From assembly GCA_902795725.1 (NCBI GenBank), contig CADBLY010000077.1, forward strand, positions 1 to 29,820: a DNA stretch of 29,820 nt, given 5' to 3'. Each line of letters starts with the position of its first letter. The first letter of the stretch is position 1. Position numbers and translations under genes: made by a program. The DNA comes from an uncultured Erysipelotrichaceae bacterium (lineage in GTDB: Bacteria; Bacillota_I; Bacilli_A; RF39; UBA660). The notes under the pieces are model-generated. The model was not told where the DNA came from. It ran no database searches and saw only the letters and a list, made by a program, of their open reading frames with translations. Below, piece by piece: positions 14,779-22,191 of this stretch.

Positions 14779-17319
14779 ATGGATAATGAAGAGAAAAATA
14801 GTGTAAATGAAGAAACAAGTGAATTTGGTGGAACATTTCATGAAAGAGATAGTCAAGCACATAATGATATTGTAAAAGAAATATCTGATTCCTTTTTAGA
14901 TTATTCAATGAGTGTTATTACATCTCGTGCTATTCCAGATTTGAGAGATGGATTAAAACCAGTTCATCGACGTATTTTATGGTCAATGTTTGAAGAAGGT
15001 AATACACCTGACAAGCCACATAAAAAGTCAGCGACAACAGTTGGATATGTTATGGGACATTATCATCCACATGGTGATTCTTCTATATATGAAGCGATGG
15101 TTAGAATGGCTCAAGATTTTAATCAAAGATATATGATGGTTGATGGGCATGGAAATTTTGGTAATATTGAAGGTGATGGAGCAGCTGCTTATCGTTATAC
15201 AGAAGCAAGATTAGCAAAAATTTCACTTGAGATGCTTAAAGATATTAAGAAAAAGACAGTTGACATGAAACCAAATTTTGATGAAACATCTCCTGAACCT
15301 GTTGTTCTTCCTTCAAGATTTCCTAATGTATTAGTTAATGGTTCAATGGGAATTGCTGTTGGTATGGCAACAAATATCCCACCACATAATTTAGGAGAAG
15401 TAATAGATGGTTGTGTTGCTTATATTGATAATCCTGAAATTGACACAATGGGATTAATGGAATATATAAAGGGTCCAGATTTTCCTACTGGTGGAATTAT
15501 ATTAGGAAATTCAGGTATCAGAAAAGCTTATGAAACAGGTAGAGGCAGTATTACTATTAGAAGTAGAGCTGAAATTGTTGAAAAAGGAAATCATAGCGAA
15601 ATAATAATTACGGAAGTTCCTTATGGAGTTAATACTTTAGAATTAAAAAATAAGGTAGCAGAACTGGTTCATAATAAGGTAATTGATGGAATATCTGATT
15701 ATCATACAGATTTAAAAAATGGCGTAAAGATTACTATTACGCTAAAAAGGGATGCTAACGCACAGGTTGTATTAAATAATTTATATAAGCATACTAATTT
15801 TCAAACTAATTATGGTATTATATTACTTGTTATTGATAATGGTACTCCTAGAACTTTAGGTCTTAAAGATATTATATCTAAATATATAGATCATCAAAGA
15901 GAAGTAATCATTAGAAGAACTAAGTATGATTTAGAACAAGATGAAGCTAGAGTTCATATATTGGAAGGATTAAAAATAGCTCTTGACAATATAGATGAAG
16001 TAGTAAGTATTATTAGAGGTTCTAATTCTGATGAAGAAGCTCAAGAAAAATTAATGAGTAATTTTGGTTTGTCAGAGATACAAGCTAAAAACATTTTGGA
16101 TATGCGTCTTAGAAGATTAACAGGATTAGAAAGAGATAAAATAGAAAATGAATTAAATAATTTACTTGAAGAAATTGCTGAATTGAAATCTATTCTTGCT
16201 TCTAACGATAAGGTAATGAATATTATTAAAGAAGAAATGTTAGAAATTAAGAGAAAATATAGTGATGAAAGAAGAACAAGTATAGATATGACGGCAATTG
16301 ATTATATTGATGATGAATCATTGATTCCTGTTGAAGATATTGTAGTCACACTAACTAATAATGGTTATATTAAACGTACTTTAAATGAGAATTATAAATT
16401 ACAAAATAGAGGTGGTGTGGGTGTTAAAGGAATGGCTACTAATGAAGAAGATTATGTAGATAGAATTCTTTCAATGACAACTCACGATTATTTAATGATT
16501 TTTACTAATAAAGGTAAAGTATATCGTTTAAAAGGATATGAAGTACCACTTTATAGTAGACAATCTAAAGGTTTACCTATTATTAATCTTATACCAATTG
16601 AAAAAGATGAAAAAATTAATTCAATGTTAAAGGTAGCAAGTGATTTAAAAGATGGATATTTAATATTTGCAACTGTAAATGGTTTAGTTAAGCGCACAAA
16701 TGTTCGTGAATTTAAAAATATTCGTTCTAGTGGTAAGATAGCTATTAGCTTAAAAGATGATGATCAATTATTAGATGTTAAACTTACTAATGGCAATGAA
16801 GAAATATGTTTAGCTGCATCTAATGGACGTCTTATAAGATTTAAAGAAGATGAAATTAGAATAATGGGTAGAACAGCTAGTGGTGTTAAAGGAATGACTG
16901 TTTTGGATGGAAAAATTGTTGGATGTGAAGTATTATCTGATAATCAAAAGATTCTTGTAGTTACTGAAAAAGGTTATGGAAAGAAAACTGATGCTTCTGA
17001 ATATCGTATGACACATCGTGGAAGCAAAGGTGTTAAAGCATTAAATGTAACGGAGAAGAATGGAAATATTGTTAAAATAAAAACAGTTGATGATACAGAA
17101 GACTTAATGATTATTACTGATAGTGGAATAATTATTAGGTTACCAATTAGTCAGGTATCTTCTACTGGACGTGTTGCCCAAGGTGTTAAATTAATTAATC
17201 TCAAGGATAATCAGAAGGTTAGTAATATTACATTAATTGAACCTGAGTCATCTGAATCCGAAGATGATACTACTAATAATCAAGAGAATGTGGATAAATA
17301 TTTAAAAAGCGAAGAATAA
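14779..17319 (+). CDS. gyrA: DNA gyrase subunit A
   Basis: GyrA cuts and rejoins DNA in the gyrase tetramer. The 846-residue protein has the winged-helix domain, with the catalytic tyrosine at about residue 140 in AAAYRYTEARL. In the quinolone-resistance region GDSSIYEAMVRMAQ, the two key positions are Ser (about 101) and Glu (about 105), the normally susceptible Gram-positive state. The C-terminal pinwheel follows, with a GyrA box reading QNRGGVG. This differs from the usual Q(R/K)RGG(R/K)G by losing two basic residues. An acidic, Ser/Asn-rich tail ends the protein. AGGAGGTG precedes the start. Being paired with gyrB favours gyrase over topoisomerase IV. Confidence 0.95.
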   Translation: MDNEEKNSVNEETSEFGGTFHERDSQAHNDIVKEISDSFLDYSMSVITSRAIPDLRDGLKPVHRRILWSMFEEGNTPDKPHKKSATTVGYVMGHYHPHGDSSIYEAMVRMAQDFNQRYMMVDGHGNFGNIEGDGAAAYRYTEARLAKISLEMLKDIKKKTVDMKPNFDETSPEPVVLPSRFPNVLVNGSMGIAVGMATNIPPHNLGEVIDGCVAYIDNPEIDTMGLMEYIKGPDFPTGGIILGNSGIRKAYETGRGSITIRSRAEIVEKGNHSEIIITEVPYGVNTLELKNKVAELVHNKVIDGISDYHTDLKNGVKITITLKRDANAQVVLNNLYKHTNFQTNYGIILLVIDNGTPRTLGLKDIISKYIDHQREVIIRRTKYDLEQDEARVHILEGLKIALDNIDEVVSIIRGSNSDEEAQEKLMSNFGLSEIQAKNILDMRLRRLTGLERDKIENELNNLLEEIAELKSILASNDKVMNIIKEEMLEIKRKYSDERRTSIDMTAIDYIDDESLIPVEDIVVTLTNNGYIKRTLNENYKLQNRGGVGVKGMATNEEDYVDRILSMTTHDYLMIFTNKGKVYRLKGYEVPLYSRQSKGLPIINLIPIEKDEKINSMLKVASDLKDGYLIFATVNGLVKRTNVREFKNIRSSGKIAISLKDDDQLLDVKLTNGNEEICLAASNGRLIRFKEDEIRIMGRTASGVKGMTVLDGKIVGCEVLSDNQKILVVTEKGYGKKTDASEYRMTHRGSKGVKALNVTEKNGNIVKIKTVDDTEDLMIITDSGIIIRLPISQVSSTGRVAQGVKLINLKDNQKVSNITLIEPESSESEDDTTNNQENVDKYLKSEE

Positions 17320-17331
17320 TGTGCAAAACTC

Positions 17332-17360
17332 TTGAATAATATTGTTAAATATTGTATATT
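17332..17360 (+). promoter_or_regulatory. Promoter of the SRP RNA gene
   Basis: TTGAAT (17332-17337), 17 bases, TATATT (17355-17360). The expected start near 17367 matches the 5' side of the RNA's end helix. A DnaA-box match (TTTTGCACA, minus strand, 17320-17328) lies just upstream. Confidence 0.75.
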
Positions 17361-17366
17361 ATATGT

Positions 17367-17445
17367 GCACAACATTTATGTTTGAATCAGGTCAGAGTTG
17401 GAAGACAGCAGCCTTAAGAACCTCTAAGTGTGTGTGCTTTTTTTT
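17367..17445 (+). ncRNA. ffs: Small signal recognition particle RNA (4.5S type)
   Basis: SRP RNA binds Ffh and directs ribosomes making membrane proteins to the membrane. The conserved domain IV hairpin is visible at about 17390-17413. GG pairs with CC, then comes the symmetric loop TCAGA opposite AGCAG, then stem GTT with GAC and a GGAA tetraloop. The 5' GCACA pairs with TGTGC before a run of eight Ts (17438-17445), which closes the end helix and ends transcription. The RNA is about 79 bases, the compact form without an Alu domain, unlike the ~270-base Bacillus RNA. Exact ends are inferred. Confidence 0.9.
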
Positions 17446-17466
17446 GGGAAATATTTCCCGGGAAAT
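17446..17466. promoter_or_regulatory. Noc-type binding site with an extra overlapping palindrome
   Basis: ATTTCCCGGGAAAT (17453-17466) is a perfect match to the Bacillus Noc-binding sequence. It overlaps a second perfect palindrome, GGGAAATATTTCCC (17446-17459), giving three GGGAAAT half-sites in a row. It begins at the last T of the SRP RNA terminator. Noc coordinates nucleoid position with cell division. Confidence 0.8.
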
Positions 17467-17544
17467 AATTTGTAATATCTAATCTTAATATATTTTTAAT
17501 ATTGCAATCTATTCTCTATAAAATGTGCAAAACTACTAATCTAA

Positions 17545-17560
17545 TGTTTCACGTGAAACA
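17545..17560. promoter_or_regulatory. parS site 1, core of a 38-bp perfect palindrome
   Basis: TGTTTCACGTGAAACA is a perfect palindromic parS, the ParB (Spo0J) loading site. Here the palindrome extends without mismatch from 17534 to 17571, well beyond the 16-bp core. Confidence 0.93.
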
Positions 17561-17663
17561 TTAGATTAGTATGTTATATATAAGGTTTAAATTTTTAAAT
17601 ATTTGTATTAATGTATTATATATAATTAGATTAAATGATATTTATTAATTATATACACATCAA

Positions 17664-17679
17664 TGTTTCACGTGAAACA
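17664..17679. promoter_or_regulatory. parS site 2
   Basis: Perfect 16-bp parS core. Its right flank (CATAAAACTAT and following bases) is nearly the same as that of site 5 across tadA, which suggests a shared origin. Confidence 0.93.
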
Positions 17680-17734
17680 TAAAACTATATGTTTACTATT
17701 AACGGTTTTTGTGTATTAATTAAATTATTATTAA

Positions 17735-17750
17735 TGTTTCACGTGAAACA
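17735..17750. promoter_or_regulatory. parS site 3, next to the tadA ribosome site
   Basis: Perfect 16-bp parS core ending three bases before the GGAGG of tadA, so ParB binding could affect tadA transcription. Confidence 0.93.
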
Positions 17751-17763
17751 TTGGAGGTAGTTT

Positions 17764-18174
17764 ATGGATAAATATATGTTAATTGCTTTGAAAGAGGCTA
17801 AAATTGCTTATATAAAAGGTGATGTACCTGTAGGTGCAATTATTGTTAAAGATAATAAAATAATTGCAAAAGCACATAATTGTAAAGAAACTAACAAAAT
17901 TGCTACAAATCATGCTGAAATATTAGCTATTAATAAAGCATGTAGAAAGTTAAAAACTTGGTATTTAGATGATTGTGTATTATATACAACAATGGAACCT
18001 TGTATGATGTGTTGTGGTGCTATAATGCAATCGAGAATAAAAAAAATAGTATATTCTGTTGAAAATCCTAAATATGGTTGTTCTTCTTTATTAAAATCTG
18101 TTGATATTGTTAATAATGTTTGTAAAAATGAATCTGAACTTCTTTTAAAAAAATTCTTTTCTAATATAAGATAA
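17764..18174 (+). CDS. tadA: tRNA-specific adenosine deaminase TadA
   Basis: TadA converts adenosine 34 to inosine in the anticodon of tRNA-Arg(ACG). The 136-residue protein has the cytidine-deaminase zinc site: His50 and the catalytic Glu52 in HAEILA, and Cys80 and Cys83 in EPCMMCCGAI. The N-terminus (ALKEAKIAYIKGDVPVGAIIV) is typical. GGAGG precedes the ATG. Both flanks carry three parS sites; the 18 bases from TAA to parS 4 show how closely the gene is framed. The Bacillus homologue also lies just upstream of dnaX, so the position is conserved. Confidence 0.95.
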   Translation: MDKYMLIALKEAKIAYIKGDVPVGAIIVKDNKIIAKAHNCKETNKIATNHAEILAINKACRKLKTWYLDDCVLYTTMEPCMMCCGAIMQSRIKKIVYSVENPKYGCSSLLKSVDIVNNVCKNESELLLKKFFSNIR

Positions 18175-18177
18175 TAA

Positions 18178-18193
18178 TGTTTCACGTGAAACA
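18178..18193. promoter_or_regulatory. parS site 4, within a longer imperfect palindrome
   Basis: Perfect 16-bp parS core four bases after the tadA stop. With one mismatched pair, the symmetry extends to about 18166-18205, resembling the long palindrome around site 1. Confidence 0.93.
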
Positions 18194-18239
18194 TTGTTAT
18201 CTTATTAGTCTAATGTATATTTTATTTAATAAAAATTAA

Positions 18240-18255
18240 TGTTTCACGTGAAACA
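18240..18255. promoter_or_regulatory. parS site 5
   Basis: Perfect 16-bp parS core. Its right flank matches that of site 2 with two differences over about 20 bases. Confidence 0.93.
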
Positions 18256-18352
18256 TAAAACTATCTGCTTACTTATTTATTTTTTTATAATTATGTTGAG
18301 AATTATTTCTATTAATATATATTTTAACTAAATGTTCAAAAGTTTTGAGCAA

Positions 18353-18368
18353 TGTTTCACGTGAAACA
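18353..18368. promoter_or_regulatory. parS site 6
   Basis: Perfect 16-bp parS core within a 26-bp perfect palindrome (18348-18373). It lies about 30 bases upstream of the probable dnaX promoter. A TGTTCAAAA/TTTTGAGCA inverted repeat (18333-18351) is just to its left. Confidence 0.93.
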
Positions 18369-18403
18369 TTGCTTTATTATTATTTAAATTTTTATTAATA
18401 TAG

Positions 18404-18409
18404 TATAAT
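18404..18409 (+). promoter_or_regulatory. Probable -10 of the dnaX operon promoter
   Basis: A TATAAT hexamer lies 23 bases before the dnaX start. The -35 at a 17-base spacing is a weak TATTTA. Confidence 0.4.
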
Positions 18410-18432
18410 ATTTATAGAAAAAGGTGATAATT

Positions 18433-20100
18433 ATGTATCAAGCTTTATATAGAAAATATAGACCAACTACTTTTAACGATGTTGTTGGACAAAAAATAGT
18501 TGTTAAAACGTTGAGTAATGCTATGTTAAATAATAGAATTAATCATGCATATTTGTTTTGTGGACCTAGGGGTACTGGTAAGACGAGTATTGCTAAAATA
18601 TTTGCTAAAACTATTAATTGTAGTAATTTAAAGAATTTATTGCCTTGTAATAAGTGTGATTCTTGTATACAAATTAATAATAATCAATCTATTGATATTA
18701 TTGAAATAGATGCTGCTTCTAATAATGGTGTTGATGAGATAAGGGAACTTAAGAATAATGTGAATTTAGTTCCTTCTTCTGGTAAATTTAAGGTTTATAT
18801 TATAGATGAAGTTCATATGTTAACTACTTCTGCTTTTAATGCTTTGTTGAAAACTTTGGAGGAGCCACCTAAACATGTTGTTTTTATCTTGGCTACAACT
18901 GAGGTTCATAAAATTCCACAAACTGTTCTTTCTAGATGTCAGAGATTTGATTTTAAAAAAATTAATTTAAGTGATATTGTTGAACGGTTAAAATATATAT
19001 GTAATGTGGAAAATATTAATATTGACGATAATGCTATTTTAAAAATTGCTGATATTTCTAATGGTGGAATGAGAGATGCATTAAGTTTACTTGATCAAAT
19101 TAGAGCATATTCTATTGATAAAATTACGGAAGATGATGTGGATGAGATAAATGGTAATATTTCACACAAACAAATGTTTGATATAATTTCTATGATTGTT
19201 AAAAATAATTTTATTGATTTAATCGATATATTTGAAAAATATGATAATTGTGGAAAAAACTTAGTTGTTATTCTTGATTCGATTGTTGATTATTTAAAGA
19301 ATTTACTAATATATGTTAATGATTCTAATTATTTTAGTGATAAAAATTTAATTTTTGAATTTGATTCATTGTTATCTGATATTGATGATGATAATTTGTA
19401 TATTATCATTGATATAATATTAGATACTATAAAAAATATTAAGTACGATAATAATAAATTGTTACTTGTACAGCTTATGTTTATTAAATTAAATGGAGTT
19501 TTGAACAAAAATGTGCAAAAGATGAATAAAAATGTGCAAAATGATACAAATGTTGATATATCTTTATCTTCTTCTACTGAAAATATTGTTTCTAGTGTAG
19601 ATAATAATAGTTTAGTTGATGAAAATTTGTGTAGTTTAAAGAAGATACGTATTGGAAATACTTTATCACAATTTAATAAACGTGAGACTTTATCTTTTAA
19701 AGAAGAATTATCAAAACTTCAAGAATTATTGTCTAATTCTAAATATAGTTCATTTGCTTCATTGATTCTTGATGGTGAATTAAAGGCTAAAGGAAATGAT
19801 TATTTACTATTTATGTATACTGTTAATAATTTGGAGAGTCTGTTTAATAATTCTTTAAATAATATTGAAGAGATGTTTAAATATATTTATAATAGCGACT
19901 ATAGGGTTATTGCTGTTAATAGTCAAGAGTGGGATGAGATTAAAAGTGTTTTTAATAAATCTATGAGGGAAAAAAAACAGGTATATAAATATATTGAAGA
20001 AAATAATATAATCAAAAATGAAAAAATTGTTGAACAAAATAATACGGTTTTAAAAACACCAATTGACAATTTGTTTGAAGACATAGTACAATATAATTAG
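18433..20100 (+). CDS. dnaX: DNA polymerase III gamma/tau subunit
   Basis: DnaX is the clamp-loader ATPase of the replicase. I chose ATG at 18433 (MYQALYRKYRP, the classic start), with AAAGGTGAT upstream, rather than an in-frame GTG on that site. The 555-residue protein has Walker A GPRGTGKT at 44-51, a zinc module (Cys63, and CNKCDSC at 72-78), Walker B IIDEVHML and the sensor motif ATTEVHKIP. The region near residues 358-371 is an in-frame tandem duplication of a NKNVQ-containing heptad. The C-terminal part is AT-rich and poorly conserved, as usual. It begins the dnaX-ybaB-recR operon; ybaB starts 15 bases later. Confidence 0.96.
   Translation: MYQALYRKYRPTTFNDVVGQKIVVKTLSNAMLNNRINHAYLFCGPRGTGKTSIAKIFAKTINCSNLKNLLPCNKCDSCIQINNNQSIDIIEIDAASNNGVDEIRELKNNVNLVPSSGKFKVYIIDEVHMLTTSAFNALLKTLEEPPKHVVFILATTEVHKIPQTVLSRCQRFDFKKINLSDIVERLKYICNVENINIDDNAILKIADISNGGMRDALSLLDQIRAYSIDKITEDDVDEINGNISHKQMFDIISMIVKNNFIDLIDIFEKYDNCGKNLVVILDSIVDYLKNLLIYVNDSNYFSDKNLIFEFDSLLSDIDDDNLYIIIDIILDTIKNIKYDNNKLLLVQLMFIKLNGVLNKNVQKMNKNVQNDTNVDISLSSSTENIVSSVDNNSLVDENLCSLKKIRIGNTLSQFNKRETLSFKEELSKLQELLSNSKYSSFASLILDGELKAKGNDYLLFMYTVNNLESLFNNSLNNIEEMFKYIYNSDYRVIAVNSQEWDEIKSVFNKSMREKKQVYKYIEENNIIKNEKIVEQNNTVLKTPIDNLFEDIVQYN
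19504..19545 (+). repeat. 21-bp in-frame tandem repeat in dnaX carrying DnaA-box-like motifs
   Basis: Two 21-base units (19504-19524 and 19525-19545) encode NKNVQKM and NKNVQND. Each contains TGTGCAAAA, the minus-strand form of the box match TTTTGCACA, and TTTTGAACA lies at 19499-19507. The three motifs fall within 43 bases. Confidence 0.7.
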
Positions 20101-20115
20101 AGAGGAATGATAATT

Positions 20116-20412
20116 ATGAATATGCAAGCAATGTTGAAACAGGCTCAAAAGATGCAAAAGGATATGATGAAAACTCAAGATGAGATTAATAATACTATTT
20201 ATGAAGGAAAAGCGTCTTCTGTTAGTGTGAAGGTTAAAGGATCAAAGGAAATTGTTGAAGTTAAAATAGATACTGATCATATTGAAAATGATGAAATTGA
20301 GTTATTTGAAGATATGATTGTTGCAGCTTTAAATGATGCTATGAATAAGGTTAATGAAGATGTTGAATTAAAGATGGGTGCATATACTAATGGTATGCCT
20401 GGGTTGTTTTAA
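20116..20412 (+). CDS. ybaB: Nucleoid-associated protein YbaB/EbfC
   Basis: YbaB/EbfC is a small dimeric DNA-binding protein conserved between dnaX and recR. I prefer the ATG at 20116 because AGAGGA lies nine bases upstream; the in-frame ATG at 20107 is too close to it. The 98-residue product begins MNMQAMLKQAQKMQKDM and contains VKVKGSKEIVEVKID and MVIAALNDAMNK-type signatures, and ends GMPGLF. The length is normal. Its stop overlaps the recR start by one base, so the two are translationally coupled. Confidence 0.95.
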   Translation: MNMQAMLKQAQKMQKDMMKTQDEINNTIYEGKASSVSVKVKGSKEIVEVKIDTDHIENDEIELFEDMIVAALNDAMNKVNEDVELKMGAYTNGMPGLF

Positions 20413-21011
20413 TGAATTATCCTGATACTATTCAAAAGTTAATAGATTGTTTTAAAAAATATCCAGGTGTGGGTTCTAGAAGCGCAGAGAGATTTGCTTT
20501 AGCTACTTTATCTTTAGATAAAGAGATTGTAGATGTTTTTTCTAGATCTCTTATTGATAGTAAAACAAAAATTAAAAAATGTGAAAGATGTAACTATTAT
20601 ACAGAAGATGATTTGTGTAAAATATGTTCTGATAAATCTCGTAATAGGGATAGTTTATGTCTTGTTGAGGATCCAAAGAGTGTCAAGATGTTTGAAGATA
20701 CTCATATTTTTGATGGGTACTATTATGTATTAAATGGTTTAATTTCTCCAATAGATGGAATTGAACCTGGAGATTTAAATATTGATAAATTGCTTTCTTT
20801 GATTGAAAAGGAAAATATAAAAGAAGTTATTATTGCTGTTAAGCCAAGTATTGAGGGTGAAACTACTTCTTTATATATTTCTAAATTATTAGAAGATAAA
20901 AATATAATTGTATCACGTATTGCGCAGGGTGTTCCTATGGGTGCAGATATTGATTATGTTGATTCTTTAACTTTAGAGTTAGCTTTAGAGAATAGAAAAA
21001 AATTAAATTAA
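20412..21011 (+). CDS. recR: Recombination mediator RecR
   Basis: RecR works with RecF and RecO to load RecA at gaps. The 199-residue protein has the helix-hairpin-helix YPGVGSRSAERFA near residues 17-29, a four-cysteine zinc finger (Cys57, 60, 69, 72), and a TOPRIM domain with LCLVEDPKSV and later the ring-forming C-terminus AQGVPMGADIDYVD. All match the family, and the length is normal. It overlaps ybaB by one base and is followed by the bofA-like gene, as in Bacillus. Confidence 0.97.
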   Translation: MNYPDTIQKLIDCFKKYPGVGSRSAERFALATLSLDKEIVDVFSRSLIDSKTKIKKCERCNYYTEDDLCKICSDKSRNRDSLCLVEDPKSVKMFEDTHIFDGYYYVLNGLISPIDGIEPGDLNIDKLLSLIEKENIKEVIIAVKPSIEGETTSLYISKLLEDKNIIVSRIAQGVPMGADIDYVDSLTLELALENRKKLN

Positions 21012-21051
21012 TATTTTTATAATTTATACATATATTTTAATGGTGAAATAT

Positions 21052-21240
21052 ATGCTAAAGAAAATACTAATATTTGTAAAACGTGTTATATTTAGTTTTT
21101 TTTTACTATATGCTTATAATATTTTAGTGGAACCGATTAATTTAAATATTCCAATTAATTTTATTACTGTTGGTTCTCTTTCAATACTTGGGGTACCGGC
21201 TTTAGTAAGTTTGATTATTATAAGTGTAGTTATTTTTTAA
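21052..21240 (+). CDS. bofA: BofA-family small membrane protein
   Basis: BofA in Bacillus inhibits SpoIVFB, the membrane protease that activates sigma-K late in sporulation. I chose the ATG at 21052, with GGTGA five bases upstream, giving 62 residues; an in-frame ATG lies at 21040. The protein has an N-terminal basic start, a first membrane segment (about residues 12-25), the family-like PINLNIPINFITV part, and a second hydrophobic C-terminal segment with LGVPALVSLII. Bacillus BofA has 87 residues. The position after recR is the same as in Bacillus (where yaaL lies between). The family call is moderately strong. A sporulation role cannot be claimed from this window. Confidence 0.72.
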   Translation: MLKKILIFVKRVIFSFFLLYAYNILVEPINLNIPINFITVGSLSILGVPALVSLIIISVVIF

Positions 21241-21250
21241 GGAGTTTTTT

Positions 21251-22189
21251 ATGCTTGATAGTTATATTGAAACACAGCCTATTGCTTATAGAGTGATTAC
21301 TAATCAATTAAAAAAAGATTTGATTAATCATGCTTACATAATTGAAACTAATGGAAATGGTTTTGGTCTTGATTTTGCAAAAAGTTTTGCAAAATCTTTA
21401 TTGTGTCCTTTTAAATATACATCTAATAAGCAATGTATTGATTGTTTTCAGTGTAATCAAATTAATGATAATAGTTTTATTGAACTCAAGATAATAGAAC
21501 CTAATGGAATGTGGATTACTAAGGGACAAATTGAAGAATTACAGAATACTTTTATGAAAAAGGCAGTTGTTGGATCTAAAAAAGTATATATTATTAATCA
21601 TTTTGAGAAGATGAAATCAAATGTAATGGATTCTATGCTTAAATTTATTGAAGAACCAATGGAAGGTATAGTTGCACTTCTTATTTGTGATAATGTTAAT
21701 AATATTATTGATACGATTGTTTCAAGATGCCAAATTATTTCTTTAAGAAAAGATAATACTAAAAATTTTAATAATTTAGTAGATAAAATTAAGTATACAA
21801 TTAATTATAATTTTGATGATGATTTATTAAATGATGATTTTATTTCTAAAGTAATTAAATTTATAAATTATTATGAGAATAATCATATGAAAACTTTACT
21901 TTATACTAAAGAGTTGTGGTTTGATAATTTTAAAGATAGTAATATGTCTTATATTGCTTTAAATATTATTCTATTATTTTATAAGGATACTTTGCATTAT
22001 ATGTTAAAACAAAAAATAGGTTTATTTAATGACTATAATGATGATATAATAAAAGTAGCTAAATTTAATTCTATTTATAATCTTACTGAAAAGATAGATA
22101 TAATTAGAGTTACGATTTGTAAGATCAAATATAATGCAAATTTAAATTTATTAATAGATAAATTAATTATTGATTTAGAAAAGAGGTAA
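21251..22189 (+). CDS. holB: DNA polymerase III delta' subunit
   Basis: HolB is the non-motor (stator) subunit of the clamp loader. The 312-residue protein begins HAYIIETNGNGFGLDFAKS near residue 27, where DnaX has its ATP site, but without a functional Walker A, as expected for delta'. A cysteine cluster (CPFKY, CIDCFQC) gives the zinc module. MLKFIEEPMEGIVALLICDN and IVSRCQIISLR are the sensor and SRC motifs. GGAGT precedes the start, 10 bases after bofA. ricT follows two bases after the stop, which is the Bacillus order. Confidence 0.93.
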   Translation: MLDSYIETQPIAYRVITNQLKKDLINHAYIIETNGNGFGLDFAKSFAKSLLCPFKYTSNKQCIDCFQCNQINDNSFIELKIIEPNGMWITKGQIEELQNTFMKKAVVGSKKVYIINHFEKMKSNVMDSMLKFIEEPMEGIVALLICDNVNNIIDTIVSRCQIISLRKDNTKNFNNLVDKIKYTINYNFDDDLLNDDFISKVIKFINYYENNHMKTLLYTKELWFDNFKDSNMSYIALNIILLFYKDTLHYMLKQKIGLFNDYNDDIIKVAKFNSIYNLTEKIDIIRVTICKIKYNANLNLLIDKLIIDLEKR

Positions 22190-22191
22190 TT

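Noticed and set aside
17289..17297. Perfect TTATCCACA inside the end of gyrA
   Set aside because: It is a single copy in coding DNA (VDKY codons), 7 kb from the dnaN cluster. Chance is a fair explanation.
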